This document shows positions 1 to 5,749 of a stretch of DNA of 6,209 nucleotides, one piece after another. The notes under the pieces are model-generated. The model was not told the origin of the DNA, made no database searches, and was given only the letters and a program-made list of their open reading frames with translations. The stretch spans positions 1 to 6,209 of the forward strand of contig CAMLKS010000154.1 in assembly GCA_946480675.1 (NCBI GenBank). The letters are read 5' to 3'. The stretch's first letter is position 1. Each line of letters begins with the position of its first letter. This DNA is from an uncultured Bacteroidota bacterium. Its GTDB lineage: Bacteria; Bacteroidota; Bacteroidia; Chitinophagales; Chitinophagaceae. The position numbers and the translations under genes are program-made.

Positions 1-1
1 G

Positions 2-220
2 AACGATACCGGCAAAGTATGGCAATTGATGATGCGCACCACACGCACACCATCTGCAAACTTTAAATACTATTGGATACAGGTAGGGCAAACCAATAAA
101 GAGCGCTTTTATACCCAGTTCAATTTTTATGTAGACCCCAAAGATTTCGAGGTCTACCTGCTGGATACAGAAACAGATTCCATCTTTACTGTGCCGCAAT
201 GGCGATTACGGCATCCTTAA
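2..220 (+). CDS. C-terminal fragment of an unrecognised protein (5' truncated)
   Basis: The frame is open from the first bases of the window to a TAA at 218-220, giving the last 72 residues of a protein whose start lies upstream. TTG and ATG codons near position 26 sit inside the open frame and are probably not the true start. The fragment is rich in aromatic residues (KYYWIQVG, RFYTQFNFYV, DPKDFEVYLLDT) and alternates hydrophobic and polar residues, which suggests beta strands. It ends in a short basic tail, WRLRHP. I see no transmembrane segment, cysteine motif or catalytic signature. I do not recognise the family and assign no function. It converges on the DUF853 gene, and the two stop codons overlap by four bases. 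That it is the end of a real gene is inferred from the open frame, typical local codon use and tight packing. Confidence 0.6.
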   Translation, partial: NDTGKVWQLMMRTTRTPSANFKYYWIQVGQTNKERFYTQFNFYVDPKDFEVYLLDTETDSIFTVPQWRLRHP

Positions 221-1755
221 AACCAACTACTTTTTTTCTTGCGGCTGGTACCACCCAGTCCCAGGGATCCCAACAGGCTACGCACTATAGTGTTCCCCGC
301 TGTGCGCATCATGCTTTTGGCTATGGGGTTATCTACTATGGTTTCCAGTATATTCTTTTCTTCCGCCTCGGCTGCTTTCTTAGCAGGTGCTTCTTCTTTA
401 GCTGCTTCCAGTTTTTGAGATAATATTTCATAGGCACTTTCGCGCTCTACGGGTTGGTTATATTTACCTGCCAGTTGAGATTTATTTACCAGTGCATCTA
501 TCTCCTGCGCCGTCAGTATATCCATCCGCGACTTAGGTGGGCACATCATGGTAGCCACCAGTGGGGTAGGTATGCCTTTTTCATCCAGTAGTGTTACCAG
601 TGCTTCGCCAATACCCAGTTGGGTGATGATATCTTCTGTCTTATAAAAATCACTATCAGGATAGTTGGCAGCAGTTAGTTTGATGTCTTTACGGTCGTTG
701 GCAGTAAAGGCACGCAGCGCATGCTGTATCTTCAGGCCCAGTTGCCCCAGTACGGCAGGTGCTACATCCATCGGGTTCTGTGTGATGAAGAATATGCCCA
801 CACCTTTAGAGCGTATCAGTTTGATAATGGTTTCCAGTTGGTTTATCAGCACCTCATTAGCATCAGAAAATATCAGGTGCGCCTCGTCTATAAACATCAC
901 CAGTTTGGGTTGGTCAAGGTCGCCTGCCTCTGGTAGCGTAGCATACAGTTCCGATAACAATTGCAGCATGAATGTAGAGAACAGTTTCGGCCGGTCTTGC
1001 AGGTCGGTAACACGTACAATGTTGATAATACCACGGCCATCATCTGCAATGCGCATCAGGTCATCTACTTCAAATGATTTCTCGCCAAAGAACTGGTCGG
1101 CTCCCTGCTGTTGCAGCTCTATCACTTTGCGCATGATAGTACCTACCGATGCGGCAGATATATTGCCATAGGTATCGCTCAATTCCATCTTGCCTTCGTT
1201 GGCAGCCCATTGCAGTGTTTTTTGCAGGTCTTTCAGGTCTAGCAAAGGCAACTGGTGGTCATCACAATACTTGAACAGCATGGAAAGAATACTTTCCTGC
1301 GTAGGGTTCAATCCCAATATCTTAGATAGCAACACAGGGCCGAATTCCGTAACCGTAGCACGCAGGCGTACTCCCGGTTCATCACTCAGCGATAGCAACT
1401 CTACAGGGTAGCCCGCTGGTGTATAAGTGATGCCCATATGCAGGGCACGTTCATTTATTTTGTCGTTGGCTATGCCTGGTGCGGCTATACCGCTCAGGTC
1501 ACCTTTTATATCCATCATCAGCACGGGCACACTGGCGTCACTCAGCGCCTCGGCTAACACTTGCAGGGTTTTGGTTTTTCCCGTACCTGTAGCGCCGCTT
1601 ATCAGCCCGTGGCGGTTCAGTGTTTTCAGTGGCGCAGTAACCGTAGCTGCTGCCACCAATGTACCATCCAGTATGCCTTTACCCAACATAAAGGAAGCGC
1701 CTTTAAATGTATAGCCCTTATTTATCGTTTCGATGAATTGTTCTTTCGTTGCCAT
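217..1755 (-). CDS. DUF853 / YjgR-family HerA-like P-loop ATPase
   Basis: This complete 512-residue protein is close to the ~500 residues of E. coli YjgR. It belongs to the DUF853 branch of HerA/FtsK-like ATPases, whose cellular role is not established. Visible motifs are a Walker A GATGTGKT at 54-61, a MDIKGD strand at 81-86, a Walker B hydrophobic strand ending in D290-E291 (FIDEAH) and a sensor-like ITQNPMD at 324-330. A DRK at 354-356 could hold an arginine finger. The C-terminus has an Ala/Lys/Glu-rich linker (about 448-467), then the Gly/Leu-rich RSLLGSLGLGG segment usual for the family, then a basic tail RKKKSSWF. No signal peptide or membrane span is seen, so it is probably cytoplasmic. 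The ATG at 1755 is the first ATG after an upstream in-frame stop, and it has no Shine-Dalgarno. The family call is firm. Helicase or DNA-translocase activity is only inferred from the fold. Confidence 0.93.
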   Translation of the reverse strand: MATKEQFIETINKGYTFKGASFMLGKGILDGTLVAAATVTAPLKTLNRHGLISGATGTGKTKTLQVLAEALSDASVPVLMMDIKGDLSGIAAPGIANDKINERALHMGITYTPAGYPVELLSLSDEPGVRLRATVTEFGPVLLSKILGLNPTQESILSMLFKYCDDHQLPLLDLKDLQKTLQWAANEGKMELSDTYGNISAASVGTIMRKVIELQQQGADQFFGEKSFEVDDLMRIADDGRGIINIVRVTDLQDRPKLFSTFMLQLLSELYATLPEAGDLDQPKLVMFIDEAHLIFSDANEVLINQLETIIKLIRSKGVGIFFITQNPMDVAPAVLGQLGLKIQHALRAFTANDRKDIKLTAANYPDSDFYKTEDIITQLGIGEALVTLLDEKGIPTPLVATMMCPPKSRMDILTAQEIDALVNKSQLAGKYNQPVERESAYEILSQKLEAAKEEAPAKKAAEAEEKNILETIVDNPIAKSMMRTAGNTIVRSLLGSLGLGGTSRKKKSSWF

Positions 1756-1762
1756 AGAGTGA

Positions 1763-1794
1763 GAAATAAAAAGTCCTGCAAATAATACAGGACT
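1763..1794 (-). terminator. Rho-independent terminator-like hairpin after the acyl-CoA dehydrogenase gene
   Basis: On the minus strand, AGTCCTG (1794-1788) pairs perfectly with CAGGACT (1778-1772) across a 9-base loop. It is followed directly by a T-rich run, TTTTATTT. It lies about 35 bases past the acyl-CoA dehydrogenase stop, where a terminator for that gene is expected. The 7-bp stem is short but includes four G-C pairs. Its T-tract ends only some 8 bases before the DUF853 start codon. It therefore either separates the two genes or works as an attenuator in the DUF853 leader. Confidence 0.6.
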
Positions 1795-1799
1795 AATTT

Positions 1800-1811
1800 A
1801 AAAACGTTTTT
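1800..1811. repeat. 12-bp perfect palindrome in the gap
   Basis: AAAAACGTTTTT is perfectly self-complementary and lies between the acyl-CoA dehydrogenase stop and the terminator-like hairpin. It could be a protein-binding site or simply A/T-rich spacer sequence. With no loop it would make a poor RNA hairpin. The palindrome is certain, but a function for it is not. Confidence 0.35.
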
Positions 1812-1829
1812 GCTATTCGCGGTTGCCGG

Positions 1830-3611
1830 TTAAAAGAAATAACCTTGCTTTTCCAGTATTTGTGCGCTCAGCCTGCGGCGTGCATCTTTTGTATTAAAGC
1901 TGGCCGTTTTGGTATAGCGTTTCAGGCCCATCAACATCATGCGTTGTTCGTCACCATCGGCAAAAGCATTGATGGCATTCTTACCTGCGTGGTTGATGCG
2001 GTCTGCTGCATCGGCTATCAGTGTTTGCGTAGCATCTATGGCCAGTGCAGCGTTCTCATTATTGTTCTGCTGCATCTTCATAGTGCGTAATAATGCACTT
2101 TCGGCCATAAAGGTTTCATTCACCATATCGGCCAGGTACATCAGTATTTCCTGCTCGCCTTCTATCTTCATCATCAGCTTTTGCACGGCAGCACCGGCAC
2201 ACATCAGTATGGCTTTTTTGAAATTGGCTATTGCTTTCAGCTCTGCAGCAAATGGTGCATCGTCCTCGCTGAAGTCAGGTATGCTGGTCAGTTCCTTTTG
2301 TATAGCCATAGCAGGCCCCAAAAGGTTGATGCGGCCTTTCATGGCACGCTTCAGATACATATCCAGCGTCAGCAGCCTGTTTATCTCGTTCGTGCCTTCA
2401 AATATCCTGTTTATGCGGCTATCCCTGTAGGCGCGCGAAATATTGTATTCGTCAGAAAAGCCATTACCACCATGTATCTGCACACCCTCATCCACCACAT
2501 AGTCCAGCGTTTCAGAGCCTATCACTTTCAGTATGGCACATTCTATGGCATATTCCTCTGCGGCGCCCAGCAATGTTTCATCTTCACCCTTGCCTGCTTC
2601 TGCCAGTTCATGTTCTTTATCAGCTATCCAGCGCGCAGAGCGGTACAGCGCACTTTCCGTAGCATATATCTTGATGGCCATTTCTGCCATCTTGTGTTGT
2701 ATGGCACCAAACTGTGCTATGGGTGTTTTAAACTGTTCGCGGGTAGCGGCATAGGCTACGCTGATGTTCATAGCGCGTTTAGCGCCGCCCAGTGCCGCAG
2801 CACATAGTTTCAGCCGGCCTATGTTCAGTATGTTGAAAGCAATGATATGCCCACGGCCTATTTCGCCCAGCAGGTTCTCTACCGGCACTTTGCAGTTCTC
2901 AAAAAACAACTGGCGCGTGCTGGAACCTTTAATGCCCATCTTGTGTTCTTCCTCGCCAAAGCTTAACCCTTCCGTACCACGTTCTACTATAAAGGCGCTG
3001 AACTTATCGCCATCTATTTTAGCAAATACGGTAAATACATCTGCAAAGCCCGCATTGGTTATCCATATTTTTTGCCCGTTTATAATGTAGTGCTTGCCAT
3101 CCTCGCTCAATACGGCAGTAGTGCGCGCACCCAATGCATCAGAGCCCGAATTGGGTTCGGTAAGGGCATAAGCGCCTTTCATTTCGCCCGTTGCCAGCTT
3201 AGGCACATATTTTTGTTTTTGTTCTTCCGTGCCGAAGTACAGGATAGGCAATGTGCCGATGCCCGTATGCGCGGCCATAGCTACTGCAAAGGAATGCCCG
3301 CCACCCAATGCTTCATTTATCAGCGTAGCAGTCACAAAGTCTTCACCAAGCCCGTTATATTTTTCGGGCAATGCGGCACCCAGCAGGCCCAGCTCACCTG
3401 CTTTATCCAGCAGTTGCGGCATCAGGCCTTCTTTTTGCTTATCTATATCCAGTATATGGGGAAGTACTTCTTTATCGAGAAACTCGTTGCAGGTTTGTTC
3501 TATTAGTCTTTGTTCTTCGTTGAAATCTTCCGGCGTAAAAGTGTCGGCAGGGTTGGAAGGCTGAACCAGGAATCCACCGCCTATCAATGCGGATTTTGTA
3601 TTTGCTTCCAT
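1830..3611 (-). CDS. Acyl-CoA dehydrogenase, long form with C-terminal extension (VLCAD/ACAD9-like)
   Basis: This 593-residue FAD enzyme is expected to oxidise acyl-CoA to trans-2-enoyl-CoA and pass electrons to electron-transfer flavoprotein in beta-oxidation. The N-terminal helical domain spans about 30-145. The middle beta domain carries YALTEPNSGSD (148-158) and INGQKIWITNAG (177-188), typical of flavin and substrate contacts. The C-terminal helical domain carries REQF (291-294), QIHGGNGF (378-385) and IFEGTNEINR (403-412), where E405 aligns with the catalytic glutamate of the MCAD/VLCAD type. About 170 residues follow, as in very-long-chain enzymes, where the extension supports dimerisation or membrane association. 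Simple ACADs are ~380 residues. The ATG at 3611 is decided by an in-frame TAG two codons upstream, and there is no Shine-Dalgarno. It is transcribed divergently from the hydrolase. The family is secure, but the chain-length preference for long acyl groups is inference. Confidence 0.95.
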   Translation of the reverse strand: MEANTKSALIGGGFLVQPSNPADTFTPEDFNEEQRLIEQTCNEFLDKEVLPHILDIDKQKEGLMPQLLDKAGELGLLGAALPEKYNGLGEDFVTATLINEALGGGHSFAVAMAAHTGIGTLPILYFGTEEQKQKYVPKLATGEMKGAYALTEPNSGSDALGARTTAVLSEDGKHYIINGQKIWITNAGFADVFTVFAKIDGDKFSAFIVERGTEGLSFGEEEHKMGIKGSSTRQLFFENCKVPVENLLGEIGRGHIIAFNILNIGRLKLCAAALGGAKRAMNISVAYAATREQFKTPIAQFGAIQHKMAEMAIKIYATESALYRSARWIADKEHELAEAGKGEDETLLGAAEEYAIECAILKVIGSETLDYVVDEGVQIHGGNGFSDEYNISRAYRDSRINRIFEGTNEINRLLTLDMYLKRAMKGRINLLGPAMAIQKELTSIPDFSEDDAPFAAELKAIANFKKAILMCAGAAVQKLMMKIEGEQEILMYLADMVNETFMAESALLRTMKMQQNNNENAALAIDATQTLIADAADRINHAGKNAINAFADGDEQRMMLMGLKRYTKTASFNTKDARRRLSAQILEKQGYFF

Positions 3612-3625
3612 AAGCTAAAATTGTT

Positions 3626-3655
3626 TCTATAAATCTAACAAAAATTGCGTGTCAA
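3626..3655 (-). promoter_or_regulatory. Candidate promoter for the acyl-CoA dehydrogenase gene
   Basis: Read on the minus strand, TTGACA (3655-3650) is followed after 18 bases by TATAGA (3631-3626). This resembles a general -35/-10 pair and would start transcription about 8 bases before the ATG at 3611. The match to the Bacteroidota -7 element TAnnTTTG is poor here; the nearest, AATTTTTG (3647-3640), lacks a well-spaced upstream element. The call rests on sequence resemblance only, and the leader would be unusually short. Confidence 0.35.
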
Positions 3656-3676
3656 CGTTGTTAATTTTTTGTTGAC
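3651..3676. repeat. Inverted repeat GTCAAC-N14-GTTGAC between divergent genes
   Basis: GTCAAC (3651-3656) and GTTGAC (3671-3676) are perfect inverted copies 14 bases apart. The left arm overlaps an 8-bp palindrome, CAACGTTG (3653-3660). Each arm supplies an outward-facing TTGAC, so the repeat overlaps the upstream element of both divergent promoter candidates. It could be a shared operator for one regulator, or just two back-to-back promoter elements. No regulator gene lies in the window. Confidence 0.45.
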
Positions 3677-3703
3677 GATTGGTGCTGCGAATGATTATTT
3701 TTG
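3672..3703 (+). promoter_or_regulatory. Candidate Bacteroidota-type promoter for the hydrolase-glycosyltransferase operon
   Basis: TTG at 3672-3674 is followed after 21 bases by TATTTTTG (3696-3703), an exact match to the phylum's -7 consensus TAnnTTTG. The spacing falls within the range known for the -33/-7 pair. Transcription would begin near 3708-3712, leaving a leader of roughly 20 bases before the ATG at 3729. This is the best promoter match I found in the window, though it remains unverified. Confidence 0.55.
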
Positions 3704-3728
3704 AACTCTGGCAACGGCTTTACAATAG

Positions 3729-4544
3729 ATGGATAACAGCAGTGGATATATACCTGTAGGCAATAAAAAATTGCATTACCTGCGCAGCGGTAGTGGTAGC
3801 AAGATGCTGCTGGCCTTTCATGGTTATGGCAATAATGCCAATTTATTGTTATCTATAGCCGAACCATTGCAGGCGCAATACACATTAATAAGTGTAGACC
3901 TGCCGCATCATGGTAATAGTGAATGGCCCGATACAGAATACCTGGAGCCGGCTGCTTTGCCCAAAATAGTAACACATATACAGCAAACGTTTAAGGTAGA
4001 AAAGATAAGCCTGCTGGGCTACAGCATGGGTGGCCGTGTATGCCTGAAGATAGCCGAGATGGTGCCGCAGTATATAGATACTATCGTATTGCTGGCTTCC
4101 GATGGTTTGCAATTCAATTCATTTTATTATTTCGTTACGCGTACTACGCCGGGTAAGTATTTATTTAATCGTTTCCTTACCAATCCTGTGAGATATACGG
4201 GTATGATAGAGTGGGCGAGGAAGCGAAATTGGATAGATGCCTCCCGCTATAAATTTGCCATGCAATACCTGAAAGCTGAGCAAGACAGGCAGTTCCTGCT
4301 GAAGGTATGGCCTTGTATGGCGCATATCCTGCCCGATTATAAAAAGCTGAAACGTGCATTGAATGAACACAAAATATCCGTACATATCATAATGGGCATG
4401 CACGATAGGGTGATACCCGTTGCGCTGGCCAAGCAATTCAAACGCGATACGGAAACTGTGACTTTGCATATAGTAGATAAAGGCCATCGTGTGCTGGATG
4501 GTGATACCATTCCTTTAGTAGCCCAATGCCTGCTTGCTGAATGA
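3729..4544 (+). CDS. Alpha/beta-fold hydrolase
   Basis: This 271-residue protein has the normal length for the fold. The sequence shows LLAFHGYG (27-34), where H31-G32 begin the oxyanion-hole loop. SVDLPHHGNS (55-64) follows beta strand 4, and the nucleophile elbow GYSMGG is at 97-102 with S99. The likely catalytic acid is D226 in GMHDRVIP (223-230), and the likely base is H253 in DKGHRVLD (250-257). Residues about 126-195 form a variable cap that would set the substrate. No signal peptide or lipobox is seen, so the enzyme is probably cytoplasmic. The start is fixed because an in-frame TAG directly precedes the ATG; no Shine-Dalgarno is visible. Its stop overlaps the start of the glycosyltransferase, implying coupled expression and a shared task. 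The family call is secure. Esterase, lipase, thioesterase or another activity cannot be told apart, although the partner gene hints at a lipid or glycolipid substrate. Confidence 0.88.
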   Translation: MDNSSGYIPVGNKKLHYLRSGSGSKMLLAFHGYGNNANLLLSIAEPLQAQYTLISVDLPHHGNSEWPDTEYLEPAALPKIVTHIQQTFKVEKISLLGYSMGGRVCLKIAEMVPQYIDTIVLLASDGLQFNSFYYFVTRTTPGKYLFNRFLTNPVRYTGMIEWARKRNWIDASRYKFAMQYLKAEQDRQFLLKVWPCMAHILPDYKKLKRALNEHKISVHIIMGMHDRVIPVALAKQFKRDTETVTLHIVDKGHRVLDGDTIPLVAQCLLAE

Positions 4545-5677
4545 TAGTAGTTACCATTATATGTGTGCTATTGGGCATAGGCTATGCTGCGCTGATGCTG
4601 CTATACCGTAAGGGCTGGCAGGAACAGCCAACGTTCATAGCAGACGAAGGTTTCATACCCGTAACTACCCTCAGCATCATCATCCCTGCCCGTAATGAAG
4701 AGACTAACATTGGCCGCTGCCTTGATTCCATCTTCGTGCAAGACTATCCGCGCCATTTGATAGAAGTAGTAGTAATAGACGACCATTCTACAGATGCCAC
4801 CGTTAGCATAGTAAAAGGCTACAACAAGCCCAACCTAAAATGCCTGCATCTTGCCGATTATCTGGATGATGAAACCATAGCTTATAAAAAGAAAGCACTA
4901 ACCACAGGCATCAATAACAGTACCGGCGAACTTATCATCACTACCGATGCTGATTGCTTTGCCGGTAACCAATGGCTGAAACACATAGCGGCTATCTACG
5001 AAAAAGAACAGCCGGTAATGATAGTAGCCCCTGTTGATTTCACCACGAATGGCGATGTGGTTCAAACCTTCCAGTCGCTCGACTTTATGAGTATGCAGGG
5101 CATAACAGGCGCAGCCCACAAGCTGAACCTTGGCAATATGAGCAATGGCGCTAATCTGGCATTCTCTCGAAAAGCCTACCTTTCTGTAGATGGCTATAAA
5201 GGCATAGACCATCTCGCTTCCGGCGATGACTATTTACTTATGATGAAGCTGAATGCCGCATGGCCATCACGCATCGCTTACCTGAAGACAGAAGCGGCCA
5301 TTGTGCATACACCACCGCAACCCACATGGGGTAGCTTCCTGCAGCAGCGCATTCGCTGGGCATCCAAGTCGGGCAAGTATGATGATAAACGCCTTACGGG
5401 CATTTTGCTACTGGTTTATCTGTTCAATTTCTCTTTCCTTGTATTGCTGCTGCTGGGTTTCTGGAATGCATGGTTATGGGCATTAGTGCTTACACTACTG
5501 GTATTAAAGGCCGAGGTGGAAATATATTACCTGTATCCTGTCAGCAGCTTCTTCCACAAACGTAAACAGCTATGGATATTCCCGTTGCTGCAACCATTGC
5601 ATATCCTTTATATCATATCAGCAGGCTTCCTGGGGTTCGTAGGGGCTTATAAATGGAAGGGTAGAAAAGTAAAATAA
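4541..5677 (+). CDS. Membrane-anchored family 2 glycosyltransferase
   Basis: This 378-residue inner-membrane GT-A enzyme should transfer a sugar from a nucleotide-sugar. An N-terminal transmembrane helix (about 2-22) precedes the catalytic domain. That domain opens with TLSIIIPARNEE (43-54) and VVVIDDHSTD (76-85) for nucleotide binding. It continues with TTDAD (134-138) as the metal-binding DxD, SNGANLAFSR (201-210) in the acceptor region, SGDD (227-230) with the probable catalytic base, and QQRIRW (268-273), the QxxRW signature of processive and lipid-acceptor GT2 enzymes. Three hydrophobic segments follow (about 286-306, 309-323, 345-367), ending in a basic tail. The ATG lies in the ATGA overlap with the hydrolase stop, so translation is probably coupled. 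The layout resembles membrane lipid or carotenoid glycosyltransferases and HpnI/ceramide-type enzymes, but the acceptor and donor are unknown. The family call is firm and the substrate is open. Confidence 0.92.
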   Translation: MIVVTIICVLLGIGYAALMLLYRKGWQEQPTFIADEGFIPVTTLSIIIPARNEETNIGRCLDSIFVQDYPRHLIEVVVIDDHSTDATVSIVKGYNKPNLKCLHLADYLDDETIAYKKKALTTGINNSTGELIITTDADCFAGNQWLKHIAAIYEKEQPVMIVAPVDFTTNGDVVQTFQSLDFMSMQGITGAAHKLNLGNMSNGANLAFSRKAYLSVDGYKGIDHLASGDDYLLMMKLNAAWPSRIAYLKTEAAIVHTPPQPTWGSFLQQRIRWASKSGKYDDKRLTGILLLVYLFNFSFLVLLLLGFWNAWLWALVLTLLVLKAEVEIYYLYPVSSFFHKRKQLWIFPLLQPLHILYIISAGFLGFVGAYKWKGRKVK

Positions 5678-5682
5678 TATTC

Positions 5683-5742
5683 ATGTTCAAAGGCATAGCA
5701 ATCATGTCTATTTTGTTTTATTTTACAATATTAATAACATAA
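5683..5742 (+). other. Possible 19-codon hydrophobic ORF in the gap
   Basis: An ATG at 5683 opens a short frame encoding MFKGIAIMSILFYFTILIT, ending in TAA at 5740-5742. One lysine followed by a strongly hydrophobic stretch could span a membrane. The stop lies 7 bases before the next start codon, which would suit a leader peptide that couples translation. The A/T-rich gap could also give such a frame by chance, and no Shine-Dalgarno precedes it. Treat this as tentative. Confidence 0.15.
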
Positions 5743-5748
5743 GAGAGG
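5742..5748 (+). promoter_or_regulatory. Purine-rich Shine-Dalgarno-like site, unusually close to the start
   Basis: AGAGAGG lies one base before the ATG at 5750. It is the only Shine-Dalgarno-like run before a gene in this window, but the spacing is shorter than the usual 5-9 bases. It may act weakly, or simply be a purine-rich leader of the kind Bacteroidota ribosomes favour. Confidence 0.3.
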
Positions 5749-5749
5749 T

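Noticed and set aside
26..220. TTG/ATG at 26-34 as the true start of the first gene
   Set aside because: The frame is already open from the first bases of the window with normal codon use, so the gene is better read as truncated by the window edge.
665..1171. Open frame of 168 codons on the plus strand opposite the DUF853 gene
   Set aside because: It is the Ser/Arg-rich antisense reading of a conserved ATPase domain, with no independent start signal or domain.
2181..2807. Open frame of 208 codons on the plus strand opposite the acyl-CoA dehydrogenase gene
   Set aside because: It lies wholly inside a gene with clear catalytic motifs on the other strand. Its translation is rich in Cys, His and Tyr with no recognisable domain, as expected for a codon-bias shadow.
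3072..3506. Open frame of 144 codons antisense to the N-terminal half of the acyl-CoA dehydrogenase
   Set aside because: The minus-strand reading is unambiguous there; this frame shows low-complexity aromatic and Cys content and no known motif.
3691..3756. Short ORF starting at ATG 3691 in the hydrolase leader
   Set aside because: It starts upstream of the predicted transcription start, overlaps the hydrolase out of frame and encodes nothing recognisable.
4161..4487. Minus-strand frame of 108 codons inside the hydrolase gene
   Set aside because: It overlaps the cap and catalytic-acid region of an intact hydrolase, with no promoter or domain of its own.
5678..5749. Terminator or promoter between the glycosyltransferase and the small membrane protein
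   Set aside because: No GC-containing stem with a T-run is present. TATTTTG (5709-5715) is one base short of TAnnTTTG and has no well-placed -33 element.
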